NCBI RefSeq assembly: GCF_004342885.1
Contig: NZ_SMAB01000004.1
Location: 62,001 to 126,000 of the forward strand
From: Tepidibacillus fermentans
GTDB taxonomy: Bacteria; Bacillota; Bacilli; Tepidibacillales; Tepidibacillaceae
Direction: 5' to 3'
Length of the DNA: 64,000 bases
The notes under the pieces are model-generated. The model had not been told where the DNA came from and did not search any database. It was given only the letters and a program-made list of their open reading frames with translations. Of this stretch, positions 55,508 through 64,000 are shown piece after piece (within the stretch, counting starts at the first letter, position 1; every line of letters begins with the position of its first letter). Position numbers and translations under genes: made by a program.

Positions 55508-57133
55508 TTATTCGATATATGCCCAAGCATATTCAGTGGTACCATCGGCATGACGAACTACGCCTTTTACATTATCTTTTTGCATATATACTCGAGTATA
55601 ATAGTAAATTGGTGCAATTGGCATTTCGTCCATAAGAATTTTCTCTGCTTTTAACATAGCATCCATGCGAACTTTTTGGTCCCCAGTAGATTTTGCTTGT
55701 TGAACTAATGCATCGTATTCTTTGTTGCCCCATCCTGTATTGTTATTTCCACCATTAGTTACAAAATAATCAATAAATGTCATGGGATCCATATAGTCCG
55801 CTAACCAACCCATACGAGAAATTTGGAAATCGCCAGCATTTAAGGTATTAAGATATACTTTCCATTCTTGGTTTTTCAATTCAACGTCAACACCAAGATT
55901 TTGTTTCCACATTGCTTGGATCGCCTCAGCAATTTTCTTATGGCCTTCACTTGTGTTATAAAGAAGTGTTACTTTTGGCAATGTTTTAAGCCCTAGTTCT
56001 TGCAAACCTTTTTGTAACAATGCTTTTGCATCAGCTGGTTTTTTCACAAAATCCCCGTTTTCTTTGCGGAAATCAGCTCCCATATCCGGAGAAGCATTTG
56101 GTGGAACTAAAGCATATGCTGGGATTTGGCCGCCTTTAGTTACATTATTAATCAACGCTTCACGGTCAATCGCTGCTGCAAATGCTTGACGAATATATTT
56201 ATTGTTGAATGGCGGTTTTTTCACATTAAATTGATACCAATAATTACCTAATATTGGCTCAGCTTTTGCCTCACCTTTATCAATTAATTCTTTGGTTAAT
56301 TCTGTAGGAGGTGCAGCAATATCGAATTGATTGTTTTGATATAATTGATACTCAGTGTTCTCATCGTTTATCATTGCCCAAGTAATCTTGTTAAGTTTAA
56401 CTTTATCTTTATTCCAGTAGTCTGGGTTTTTCTCCAACACAACTTCTTTATCATGTTCCCATTTCGTTAATTTGAATGGGCCATTAGATACATAAGTAGA
56501 AGCTTCAGCCGCCCAGTTTTTGTTAGCCTCCACTACTTTTTTGTTAACAGGCATTAAAGTATAGAATGCTGTTAATTGCAAGAAATATGGTGTTGGGGCT
56601 TTTAATTCCACTTCCAAAGTATAATCATCAGTTGCTTTAACCCCTACATCCTCCGCTTTTGCTTTACCTGCATTATACTCTTCGGCATTTTTTATATAGA
56701 ATAATTGATACGCATAGTCAGCAGCAGTCTTTGGATCTAATACGCGTTTCCATGCATACTCAAAATCATGTGCTGTTACAGGATCACCATTGGTCCATTT
56801 CAGACCCTTTTTCAACTTAAAGGTATACTTAAGACCATCTTCACTAATTGTCCAGTCTTCAGCAACACCAGAACCTTTCTCTACTTGGCTTTTCTCATTC
56901 AATCGAACAAGGCCCTCCATTACTTCACGTAGGATATCCCCTGAAGTAGAATCAGTTGCCGTAGCTGGATCTAAACTTGGTGGCTCAGTTCTTGCATTTA
57001 ATTTTAAAACTTGTTCTTTAGCTGGTTGTGCTTTCTCCCCGGTTGAGCTTCCACCACCACAGCCTACTAAGCCAACGCTTGCAACCATGATGATTGCAAT
57101 CATAAGTGCTAGCCATTTGTTAGCTTTTTTCAT
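55508..57133 (-). CDS. oppA: Oligopeptide-binding lipoprotein OppA
   Basis: 541 residues with a lipoprotein signal peptide (lipobox LVGC, Cys at about 25) and the SBP_bac_5 fold (LNARTEPPSLDPATATDS, GLKWTNGDPVTAHDFEYAWKR, NPDYWNKDKV). It binds peptides for OppBCDF. GGGGG ribosome binding site. Promoter at 57301-57328. Confidence 0.94.
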   Translation of the reverse strand: MKKANKWLALMIAIIMVASVGLVGCGGGSSTGEKAQPAKEQVLKLNARTEPPSLDPATATDSTSGDILREVMEGLVRLNEKSQVEKGSGVAEDWTISEDGLKYTFKLKKGLKWTNGDPVTAHDFEYAWKRVLDPKTAADYAYQLFYIKNAEEYNAGKAKAEDVGVKATDDYTLEVELKAPTPYFLQLTAFYTLMPVNKKVVEANKNWAAEASTYVSNGPFKLTKWEHDKEVVLEKNPDYWNKDKVKLNKITWAMINDENTEYQLYQNNQFDIAAPPTELTKELIDKGEAKAEPILGNYWYQFNVKKPPFNNKYIRQAFAAAIDREALINNVTKGGQIPAYALVPPNASPDMGADFRKENGDFVKKPADAKALLQKGLQELGLKTLPKVTLLYNTSEGHKKIAEAIQAMWKQNLGVDVELKNQEWKVYLNTLNAGDFQISRMGWLADYMDPMTFIDYFVTNGGNNNTGWGNKEYDALVQQAKSTGDQKVRMDAMLKAEKILMDEMPIAPIYYYTRVYMQKDNVKGVVRHADGTTEYAWAYIE

Positions 57134-57300
57134 GTATTAACCCCCTTAATTTTTGTATATGTTAAGGTTGATTACAACCTTAAACTCTATTATTACCAAA
57201 TTCATACTTGACGATTTTTAAAATAATCGCAAATATAATCGTCTGAATATTTTGTTAATCATGATTATTAATAAATATACTTCAAACAAACTACATATTC

Positions 57301-57328
57301 ATTATACATAGAATGTATCAGATGACAA
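57301..57328 (-). promoter_or_regulatory. Promoter of oppABCDF
   Basis: TTGTCA and TATAAT with a 16-bp spacer on the minus strand, about 165 nt before oppA. The leader between shows no clear riboswitch. Confidence 0.65.
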
Positions 57329-57341
57329 GTATTATTTTTTT

Positions 57342-57376
57342 CCTATACTTTGTGGATGAATAACCACAAAGTATAG
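57342..57376. terminator. Long perfect hairpin between fumarase and opp
   Basis: CCTATACTTTGTGG/CCACAAAGTATAGG is a perfect 14-bp stem with a 7-nt loop. It lies after the fumarase beta stop but is followed by A residues on that strand, with a T run only on its other side. Terminator role is likely but not typical. Confidence 0.5.
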
Positions 57377-57410
57377 GATGATCGATATTTTTACAACTTT
57401 TTTTAAATTA

Positions 57411-57965
57411 CTAGTCAATTCGATATTTTGCAGCACCTTGAATGTATAGATCATTTCCATGGACATCGTTTACGACGATCGCAGGGAAATTCTCAACGAC
57501 TAATTTGCGGATCGCTTCCGTTCCTAAGTCTTCATAGGCAATAACTTCTGCACTTTTAATAGTTTTTGCAATCAAGGCAGCAGCACCGCCAACAGCTGCT
57601 AAATATACGGCTTTATTCTTCACCATCGAATCCTTTACTTCTTGGCTTCTACTTCCTTTACCAATCATTCCTCTTAAACCAAGGTCTAAAAGTGTAGGAG
57701 AATATTTATCCATACGGTAACTCGTCGTTGGTCCTGCAGATCCTATGACTTGACCAGGTTTAGCTGGAGTTGGCCCGACAAAGTAAATAAATTGATCTTT
57801 CACATCAAAAGGAAGCTCCTTACCTTGTTCAACTAATTCCACAAGGCGTTTATGAGCAGCATCCCTAGCAGTATAAATCACACCTGAAATCAATACCTGG
57901 TCTCCAGCATTTAACTTGGAGACTTCTTCGGCTGAAACAGGAGTTGTGATATGAACGGTTGCCAT
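57411..57965 (-). CDS. Fumarate hydratase class I, beta subunit
   Basis: 184 residues equal to the C-terminal domain of class I fumarases and tartrate dehydratases (LISGVIYTARDAAHKRL, GPTTSYRMDKYSPTLLDLGLRGMIGKG). With the alpha subunit it hydrates fumarate to malate. AGGGGGAGAGG ribosome binding site, 23 nt after the alpha gene. Confidence 0.93.
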   Translation of the reverse strand: MATVHITTPVSAEEVSKLNAGDQVLISGVIYTARDAAHKRLVELVEQGKELPFDVKDQFIYFVGPTPAKPGQVIGSAGPTTSYRMDKYSPTLLDLGLRGMIGKGSRSQEVKDSMVKNKAVYLAAVGGAAALIAKTIKSAEVIAYEDLGTEAIRKLVVENFPAIVVNDVHGNDLYIQGAAKYRID

Positions 57966-57988
57966 TTTCCTCTCCCCCTTCTTCCTCT

Positions 57989-58831
57989 TTATAATACTAC
58001 TTCTTTATGCCGTGAAGCATGGCAGTTAATATTGACTGCAACAGGCAAAGAAGCAATATGGGCTGGATAAATTTCAATATGAAGGTCAAGTGCGGTTGTT
58101 CTGCCGCCTAACCCCTGTGGTCCAATCCCTAATTTATTTATTTTCTCTAATAACTCTTCTTCTAATTGTGCGATATCTTCTAAGTGACTACGTTTTCCAA
58201 CCTCACGGAATAAAGATTTTTTTGCTAAATAAGCGGCTTTTTCAAATGTTCCACCAATTCCAACACCTACTACAATCGGTGGACATGGATTAGGTCCTGC
58301 TTGTCTAACACAGTCAATGATAAATTCTTTTACTCCTTCTACTCCATCAGATGGTTTCATCATTTTTACGAAGGACATATTTTCACTACCGCCACCCTTA
58401 GCAGCCATATGGATCTTCATTTGATCACCATCAACGATTTCTACATGAATGACGGCCGGCGTGTTATCTCCAGTATTTTTCCTTTCTAGTGGATGCCCAA
58501 CAATGGATTTGCGAAGATAGCCATCTCGATAGCCTCGACGTACCCCTTCATTGATTGCATCGTTAAGATTGCCACCTACCACATGTACATCTTGGCCTAG
58601 CTCAACAATAAAAACTGCAAAACCTGTATCTTGGCAAATCGGAACTCTTTCCGTTCTAGCAATTTCATAGTTTTGAAGCAATTGATTCAATACATCTTTT
58701 CCAGTTTGTGACTCTTCTGTGTTAAGTGCATTTTTGATAGCGTTTTCAACATCTTGTCCTAAATCATAGTTCGCTTCTTGAACCATCTCTGCTACTGCAT
58801 CTATAATTTGGTCCACATGTATTTCCCTCAC
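57989..58831 (-). CDS. Fumarate hydratase class I, alpha subunit
   Basis: The GTG at 58831 follows GGGGGGAG; 280 residues. The three [4Fe-4S] cysteines are in VPICQDTG, GPNPCPPI and NINCHASRH. It is oxygen sensitive in known examples. B. subtilis uses the unrelated class II FumC, so this fits an anaerobic or thermophilic host. L-tartrate dehydratase is the alternative, but the mdh-icd context supports fumarase. Confidence 0.92.
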   Translation of the reverse strand: MREIHVDQIIDAVAEMVQEANYDLGQDVENAIKNALNTEESQTGKDVLNQLLQNYEIARTERVPICQDTGFAVFIVELGQDVHVVGGNLNDAINEGVRRGYRDGYLRKSIVGHPLERKNTGDNTPAVIHVEIVDGDQMKIHMAAKGGGSENMSFVKMMKPSDGVEGVKEFIIDCVRQAGPNPCPPIVVGVGIGGTFEKAAYLAKKSLFREVGKRSHLEDIAQLEEELLEKINKLGIGPQGLGGRTTALDLHIEIYPAHIASLPVAVNINCHASRHKEVVL

Positions 58832-58933
58832 AATTTCTCCCCCCAACCTATTAACGATGATTGTGCTATAAGTTCATCTTTATTGTAACATAATTTTTTA
58901 AATCTTCACTTAATTTTTTTAAATCATTTTTTC

Positions 58934-58962
58934 AAAAAACCCCAGAGAACTCTCTGGGGTGT
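58934..58962 (-). terminator. Terminator of mdh
   Basis: ACCCCAGAGA/TCTCTGGGGT stem with a TTTTTT tail on the minus strand. Confidence 0.9.
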
Positions 58963-58967
58963 CTTTC

Positions 58968-58995
58968 TATTTAACGTCTATTATTTAACGTCTAT
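58968..58995. repeat. 14-bp perfect tandem duplication after mdh
   Basis: TATTTAACGTCTAT occurs twice in succession, at 58968-58981 and 58982-58995, and touches the mdh stop codon. Recent slippage is the simplest explanation. Confidence 0.85.
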
Positions 58996-59933
58996 TATCT
59001 TACGAGTTTAATTACACTTTCAACTGCTTCAGCTGATTTGTCTAATGCAGCTTTTTCTTCTTCAGTTAATTCTAATTCAAACACTTTTTCGATACCATTT
59101 CCACCAATTAGGGTTGGTACACCTAAATAAATGTCATGATATCCATATTCTCCTTCGAGATAGGCAATGGTAGGGATAATTCTCTTCTTATCTTTTAAGA
59201 TGGCTTCTGCCATTTGGGCTAAAGCAGCTGCTGGAGCATAGTAAGCACTACCATTTCCTAATAAGTTAACGATTTCCCCGCCGCCTTTTCTTGTGCGCTC
59301 AACGATAGCATCCAATTGATCCTTTGGTAATAATTTTTCTAAAGGAATTCCACCAGCGAAAGAATAACGGATTAATGGAACCATGGTATCTCCATGCCCA
59401 CCTAACACGAAACCGTTAACATCTTCCACAGAAACATTAAGGGCTTGAGCTACGAATGTACGGAATCTAGCTGTGTCAAGTACTCCAGATTGACCAATCA
59501 CGCGTTCTTTTGGAAAACCTGTTGTCTTATATGCAACATATGTCATTGCATCGACTGGATTGGATAATACGATTACGTAAGAGTTCGGCGCGTATTCTTT
59601 TACTTGCTCAGCTACAGATCTCATAATATTTGCATTGGTATTCACAAGATCATCGCGACTCATACCAGGTTTTCTAGCAATACCAGCCGTAATAATAACT
59701 AGATCAGAATCCTTAATATCTTCATAATTACTCGTACCAATGATATTGGCATCAACTCCTAAGACTGGAGTAGCCTCAAGCATATCTAATGCTTTTCCTT
59801 TTGTTGGGTTCTCTAATTGTGGAATATCTACTAAAACAACATCACCCAATTCTTTTTGTGCCAAGTACAATGCAGTCGTTGCCCCCGTAAAACCAGCACC
59901 AATGACAGCAATTTTTCTACGTGTGAAAGCCAT
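58995..59933 (-). CDS. mdh: Malate dehydrogenase
   Basis: The 312-residue LDH-like enzyme has [15 protein letters not shown] as NAD motif, the substrate arginine in [10 protein letters not shown] and catalytic His in LGGHGDTMV. The order citrate synthase-icd-mdh is that of the Bacillus citZ operon. AGGAGGGG precedes the ATG. Confidence 0.96.
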   Translation of the reverse strand: MAFTRRKIAVIGAGFTGATTALYLAQKELGDVVLVDIPQLENPTKGKALDMLEATPVLGVDANIIGTSNYEDIKDSDLVIITAGIARKPGMSRDDLVNTNANIMRSVAEQVKEYAPNSYVIVLSNPVDAMTYVAYKTTGFPKERVIGQSGVLDTARFRTFVAQALNVSVEDVNGFVLGGHGDTMVPLIRYSFAGGIPLEKLLPKDQLDAIVERTRKGGGEIVNLLGNGSAYYAPAAALAQMAEAILKDKKRIIPTIAYLEGEYGYHDIYLGVPTLIGGNGIEKVFELELTEEEKAALDKSAEAVESVIKLVR

Positions 59934-60023
59934 TTCATTCCCCTCCTAATTCAAATTCTTTTTATAAATTTGAATCTACAGATATAAACACCCTTTATAC
60001 CTGCAGATATTTTTTGAAAAAAA

Positions 60024-61319
60024 TTACATATTTTTAATCAACTCATCACCAAATTCAGAACATTTTAGTTCTGTAGCACCTTCCATTAAACGCGCAAAGT
60101 CGTAAGTAACGGTTTTATTGGAGATGGTTTTTTCCATTGCAGAAATGATAAGATCTGCTGCTTCGTTCCAACCCATGTAACGTAACATCATTTCACCAGA
60201 AAGAATAACAGAAGATGGGTTTACTTTATCTAATCCAGCATATTTTGGTGCAGTACCGTGAGTTGCTTCAAATAATGCAACACCTGTATCGTAATTAATA
60301 TTTGCACCTGGAGCGATACCAATACCACCAACTTGTGCTGCTAGAGCATCAGAAATGTAGTCTCCATTTAGGTTCAATGTGGCAATTACATCATATTCTT
60401 TTGGTCGAGTTAAAATTTGCTGTAAGAAAGCGTCTGCAATAACATCCTTAATTAAAAGTTTACCAGCAGCAAGCGCTTCCTCTTGGGCTTTATTTGCAGC
60501 TTCTGTACCTTGCTCTGCTGCAATACGATCATATTGAGCCCAAGTAAATACCTTGTCGCCAAATTCCTTCTCAGCAACTTCATAACCCCAGTTTTTAAAT
60601 GCACCTTCCGTAAACTTCATGATGTTTCCTTTATGCACAAGGGTTACACTCTTACGATTATTATCTAAAGCATATTGAATTGCAGAACGTACGAGACGAT
60701 ATGTACCTTCTTTCGATACTGGCTTAATACCGATACCAGAGGTTTCTGGGAATCGAATCTTCTTCACGCCCATCTCGTCAATTAAGAAGCGAATGACTTT
60801 TTTCACTTCTTCTGTTCCTTCTTGCCATTCAATACCGGCATAAATATCTTCGGCATTTTCACGGAAGATGACCATGTCTGTCCACTCCGGATGTTTGATT
60901 GGTGAAGGAACACCTTTAAAATAACGTACTGGACGTACACAAGCGTAAAGATCTAACTCTTGACGCAAAGCTACGTTTAAAGAACGAATTCCTCCACCGA
61001 TAGGAGTGGTTAAAGGTCCTTTAATACCAACCAAATATTCTCTCATCGCTGTCAATGTATCTTGTGGTAACCATTCGCCCCATTTATCAAAGGATTTTTC
61101 TCCAGTGTATACTTCAAACCATTCGATTTTTCTTTCACCTTTATATGCCTTTTCTACCGCTGCGTCTAATACTCTTACAGAAGCAGCCCAAATATCTGGA
61201 CCTGTTCCATCCCCCTCAATAAATGGAATAATTGGATTGTTTGGTACTTTTAACTTTCCATTTTCAATCGTGATCTTTTCCCCTCTAGTTGGCATGTCGA
61301 ACTTCTCAAAAATTGACAT
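60024..61319 (-). CDS. icd: Isocitrate dehydrogenase (NADP type)
   Basis: 431 residues close to the Bacillus Icd length. Substrate segment [13 protein letters not shown], the YARRE-like [13 protein letters not shown] and the cofactor region [16 protein letters not shown] (Lys-Tyr as NADP-specific determinants) are visible. It yields 2-oxoglutarate. Follows citrate synthase after a repeat-rich 274-bp spacer. Confidence 0.95.
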   Translation of the reverse strand: MSIFEKFDMPTRGEKITIENGKLKVPNNPIIPFIEGDGTGPDIWAASVRVLDAAVEKAYKGERKIEWFEVYTGEKSFDKWGEWLPQDTLTAMREYLVGIKGPLTTPIGGGIRSLNVALRQELDLYACVRPVRYFKGVPSPIKHPEWTDMVIFRENAEDIYAGIEWQEGTEEVKKVIRFLIDEMGVKKIRFPETSGIGIKPVSKEGTYRLVRSAIQYALDNNRKSVTLVHKGNIMKFTEGAFKNWGYEVAEKEFGDKVFTWAQYDRIAAEQGTEAANKAQEEALAAGKLLIKDVIADAFLQQILTRPKEYDVIATLNLNGDYISDALAAQVGGIGIAPGANINYDTGVALFEATHGTAPKYAGLDKVNPSSVILSGEMMLRYMGWNEAADLIISAMEKTISNKTVTYDFARLMEGATELKCSEFGDELIKNM

Positions 61320-61407
61320 CGTCAGTTACCTCCCCATTCTCCATAAATAATTATTTATAAGAAATTATACATTATGTATAACTCCTTATTAAATTAACAC
61401 AAGTATG

Positions 61408-61591
61408 TTTCAGGAATTTCTTCCTGAAACCCCTCGTCCTATTTCTATTCTGTACCCAAACAGAATAGAACGTCAATCTATTTTTTGTTCTTTTCTAAAA
61501 TTTTTATATTTTATAATTATTGTTCATGATCAAGGGATTATTGTTCATGATCAAGGGGAAACGCTTTCAAAACATTTCCCCTATCACTGAA
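61408..61591. repeat. Hairpin- and repeat-rich spacer between citrate synthase and icd
   Basis: The spacer holds a GTTTCAGGA/TCCTGAAAC hairpin (about 61409-61432), a CTATTCTG/CAGAATAG hairpin (about 61446-61469), a perfect 21-bp tandem duplication at 61516-61536 and 61537-61557 (unit attattgttcatgatcaagg plus g), and a GGGGAAA/TTTCCCC stem at 61555-61581. No T-tail terminator is seen. Confidence 0.75.
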
Positions 61592-61593
61592 GA

Positions 61594-62931
61594 TTAAGCA
61601 GTATGTCCGTTTTCCTTTGCTTCTTGAGCCTGTTTAGCAAACTCCTCTAACATATCGGTTGTAACTGATTTTGGTCTTTCGATTGGATACCCAAGCGCAC
61701 GATCCCAAGTAATATTGGATAGAACTCCCAAAGCTCTTCCGATTCCAAAGAGCACGGTGTAAAAATCGTATTCAGTTAGACCATAGTACCATTGAATTAC
61801 ACCAGATTGAGCATCCACGTTTGGCCATGGATTTTTTGCTTTACCGTGTTGTTTAAGAATATCAGGAACTACATCATAAAGTTTGCTAACAAGTTGGAAT
61901 AATGGATAATCAGGTAAATATTTTAAGCAATATTCTCTTTGCGCTGTATATCTTGGGTCTGTTTTACGAAGAACAGCATGACCATAACCAGGAATTACCT
62001 GACCGCTATTGAGCGTATCCCATACCGCTTGCTTTAATTGCTCCTCTGTAGGAACTCCTCCACCGAATTTTTCCATGAATTTTTGAATCCAAGCCAATAC
62101 TTCTTGATTAGCAAGCCCGTGTAACGGACCAGCCAATCCGTTAATACCAGCAGCAAGTGAATAATAAGCATCAGATAGAGCAGATGCTACTAAGTGAGTA
62201 GTATGAGCAGAAACATTACCGCTTTCATGATCAGAGTGAAGAATGAAATACATTCTAGCTACTTCGTCATATGGCGGATCGATTCCCATCATACGTGCAA
62301 AGTTACCGCCAAAATCTAAATTTGGATCTGGATCAATCTGTGTATCACCTTTATATTTCAATCGATAAATAAATGCACCGATTTGTGGAAGCTTAGCTAA
62401 TAAATTTAATACATCTTCATACATGTATTCCCAGCTGTTGTATTTATTAAATTTACCTTCGCTGTAAGCCTTTGCAAACACGGATTCTCTTTGCATGGAT
62501 ACGATTGCTGCAGAGAACATCGCCATGGGATGTGAATCTCTTGGCAACGCTCTTAGCATATCAAATACATATTGAGGTACTTGAGATCTCTTCCTCATAT
62601 CTTCAACTACTTCTAAAGCTTGCTCTTTTGTAGGAATATCACCAGTTAATAGTAGATACAAAAAACCTTCCACATATGGATAATCTTTACCTTCAGGTTT
62701 TGGTAATTTCTCCATTACTTCTTGAATGGTATAACCTCTAAACCGAATCCCCTCGTATGGATCTAGATAGGAAATGTCTGTTACTAAACTTTTTACCCCT
62801 CTCATTCCCCCAATCGCTTGCGCAATCGTAACTTCACTAATCTTGACGTCACCATGTTCTACTAATAGCTTTGTTGTTCTTTTTCTGTGTTCTTCGATTT
62901 TTTTCGCTAGTACTTCCTTCAAAGTTGTCAT
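61594..62931 (-). CDS. Citrate synthase, eukaryotic (mitochondrial) type
   Basis: 445 residues, longer than Bacillus CitZ at about 370. Catalytic residues are H271 (GPLHGLANQE), H318 (GYGHAVLRKTDPRYT) and D373 (NPWPNVDAQSG), almost the numbering of the pig mitochondrial enzyme. Segments such as IRFRGYTI, HSDHESGNVSAHT and ALGYPIERPKS also match that type. It condenses acetyl-CoA and oxaloacetate and sits in the citZ position of citZ-icd-mdh, so the native gene was probably replaced. GGGAGG ribosome binding site. Confidence 0.93.
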   Translation of the reverse strand: MTTLKEVLAKKIEEHRKRTTKLLVEHGDVKISEVTIAQAIGGMRGVKSLVTDISYLDPYEGIRFRGYTIQEVMEKLPKPEGKDYPYVEGFLYLLLTGDIPTKEQALEVVEDMRKRSQVPQYVFDMLRALPRDSHPMAMFSAAIVSMQRESVFAKAYSEGKFNKYNSWEYMYEDVLNLLAKLPQIGAFIYRLKYKGDTQIDPDPNLDFGGNFARMMGIDPPYDEVARMYFILHSDHESGNVSAHTTHLVASALSDAYYSLAAGINGLAGPLHGLANQEVLAWIQKFMEKFGGGVPTEEQLKQAVWDTLNSGQVIPGYGHAVLRKTDPRYTAQREYCLKYLPDYPLFQLVSKLYDVVPDILKQHGKAKNPWPNVDAQSGVIQWYYGLTEYDFYTVLFGIGRALGVLSNITWDRALGYPIERPKSVTTDMLEEFAKQAQEAKENGHTA

Positions 62932-63069
62932 AAAAATACCTCCCTTACCTATCCCCTTTTTATTTAAATTACTTACTATTTTAGAAGATAATGAATATCT
63001 TCCAAATAACCAATTATCGTATTGATAAGCCTACCGCTTTTGTAGCCTTTTTCTTTTCGTTTGATTATT

Positions 63070-63098
63070 ATTTTAAACTATTTTGACTATTTTGTGAA
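63070..63098 (-). promoter_or_regulatory. Candidate promoter of the citrate synthase operon
   Basis: TTCACA and TAAAAT with a 17-bp spacer on the minus strand. The spacer contains the 9-mer CAAAATAGT twice in tandem, a possible regulator site. The 381-bp gap 62932-63312 holds this, a leader with a GAAGATA/TATCTTC hairpin, and the fxsA terminator. Confidence 0.45.
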
Positions 63099-63217
63099 CT
63101 ACTAATCGAAATTTTCTTAAAATTATATTTTTTTATATTTATTGATTTTTAGATTCATTATTTTTATACGATTATATTTCATTTACTCTTCCTTATATTC
63201 CACAATTTTTTTGACAT

Positions 63218-63246
63218 AAAAAAACTACTTCATTACTAAGTAGTTG
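63218..63246 (-). terminator. Terminator of fxsA
   Basis: AACTACTT/AAGTAGTT stem with a TTTTTTT tail on the minus strand. Confidence 0.8.
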
Positions 63247-63312
63247 AAAATTTGCTATGTTCATCTCTACACAAACTTTTTTAAGAAATATAAAATTCAA
63301 AATATCCGCAAA

Positions 63313-63708
63313 TTAACGCCGAATAAAAAAATAATATTGCCCACTACGAATTTTCTTTTCTAACCACTTTTTTATGTAGTATTGAAAAATACGTCGAGTA
63401 AATGGGTAAATCAACAAAAAGCCGATTGTATCTGTAAAAAAACCTGGTGTTAATAAAAGCATTCCTCCTGTAAACACACTTAAGCCATCTAGAATCGCTT
63501 GGCCAGGTATATGTCCGAAACTTAATTCTTTTTGTGCCTTCTTCCAAATCTTAAGTCCTTCTTTTTTTGCTAGATAAGCCCCAATCACACCTGTTGAGAT
63601 AATCACTAAAAAAGTTTGCCATCCACCGATCCATTGAGCCGCCTTTACAATTCCCCAAATTTCTAAAGCAGGAACAAGTATCATCAATAATACAATAATT
63701 CGAAACAA
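63313..63708 (-). CDS. fxsA: FxsA family membrane protein
   Basis: 131 residues with a TTG start after AAGGGGG. FxsA features are VPALEIWGIV, ISTGVIGAYLAKKEGLKIW and GGMLLLTPGFFTDTIGFLLIYP, with three to four hydrophobic segments. In E. coli FxsA eases phage F exclusion by PifA; the role in Bacillus (YtzA) is unclear. It lies 12 nt downstream of the thioesterase gene, as a probable pair. Confidence 0.9.
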   Translation of the reverse strand: MFRIIVLLMILVPALEIWGIVKAAQWIGGWQTFLVIISTGVIGAYLAKKEGLKIWKKAQKELSFGHIPGQAILDGLSVFTGGMLLLTPGFFTDTIGFLLIYPFTRRIFQYYIKKWLEKKIRSGQYYFFIRR

Positions 63709-63720
63709 AAAAATACCCCC

Positions 63721-64000
63721 TTAGTTTTCCGTATTCATTTGTGTGCGTAAAACTTGATCTATCTCAGATGCAAACCGATCTAGGCGAACAGGTCGATACT
63801 CTTGATCTAACCATACATGCTTTGTCTTTCCAGTAGCCAAAAGTTTTCCGTCTTCTTTACGAATCACTTCATATTCCATGGTTAGTCGCAAGCTACTATA
63901 TTCTGCGATCCTTGAACGCACAATAATTTCATCATCATATTTTGCTGACAGTTTATATTGACAGCTAACATCTACGACAGGGAGATATAACCCCATTTTT
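63721..64000 (-). CDS. Acyl-CoA thioesterase, hotdog fold (5' end outside window)
   Basis: The last 93 residues are visible and the frame is still open at the right edge; the ATG at 63996 is internal. The sequence (LSAKYDDEIIVRSRIAEYSSLRLTMEYEV, KTKHVWLDQEYRPVRL) fits YbgC/4-hydroxybenzoyl-CoA thioesterase-like proteins. The catalytic Asp would lie in the missing part. Substrate unknown. Confidence 0.8.
   Translation of the reverse strand, partial: KMGLYLPVVDVSCQYKLSAKYDDEIIVRSRIAEYSSLRLTMEYEVIRKEDGKLLATGKTKHVWLDQEYRPVRLDRFASEIDQVLRTQMNTEN

Overview
The window is AT-rich chromosomal DNA from a spore-forming, low-GC Firmicute of the order Bacillales. Evidence is two small acid-soluble spore proteins (SspI and an alpha/beta SASP), the sporulation protein YtaF, T-box and TPP leader RNAs, AGGAGG-type ribosome binding sites, many TTG/GTG starts and a gene order close to Bacillus subtilis. 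Several genes point away from a mesophilic aerobic Bacillus: MqnC of the futalosine menaquinone route, a two-subunit iron-sulfur (class I) fumarase, sulfide:quinone oxidoreductase, arsenic resistance, and a selenocysteine-encoding HesB-like gene. An anaerobic or microaerophilic sulfur- and metal-rich habitat is plausible; a Vulcanibacillus/Tepidibacillus-like lineage is only a guess.

Layout. 1-15.7 kb holds housekeeping blocks mostly on the minus strand: a partial methyltransferase, a CstR-like repressor, cvpA-zapA, T-box-pheST, ysgA-ktrA, sspI, an M42 peptidase, nhaA, a B12-binding radical SAM protein, infC-rpmI-rplT behind a leader and an ATT start, and T-box-thrS. 15.8-35.6 kb is a mixed accessory block lying between thrS and dnaI, which are near neighbours in B. 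subtilis. It contains fmdE-tauE, an acr3-arsC-arsR operon, pstSCAB-phoU with a readable Pho box, thiC with a TPP riboswitch, mqnC, three tRNAs, sqr-DUF1641, pheA-ilvE and an aminotransferase. 35.8-64 kb returns to the Bacillus order: tRNA-Ala, dnaI-dnaB, the hesB-type selenoprotein, nrdR, speD with a structured leader, a SASP, gapB, a lytic transglycosylase, coaE, ytaF, mutM, polA, a prohibitin-like gene, phoRP, oppABCDF, fumarase, mdh, icd, citrate synthase, fxsA and a thioesterase fragment.

Links. PhoP/PhoR (48.4-50.9 kb) probably drives the pst operon through three 11-bp-spaced boxes at 24782-24809. Citrate synthase, Icd, fumarase and Mdh form a TCA cluster, and GapB supplies the gluconeogenic step. 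The CstR-like repressor, SQR, DUF1641 and TauE-type exporter are a possible reactive-sulfur theme, although only the repressor carries a visible operator.

Most notable observations: (1) a 97-codon HesB/IscA-like gene at 38448-38741 interrupted by an in-frame TGA at codon 34, followed by a 7-bp bacterial SECIS-like hairpin, almost certainly a selenoprotein that ordinary gene calling misses; (2) a citrate synthase of the mitochondrial type in the citZ position; (3) a modular intergenic repeat family with four copies; (4) a strongly structured, unassigned 5' leader in front of speD; (5) a CstR-type repressor with cysteines at 31 and 60 and a near-perfect operator in its own promoter.
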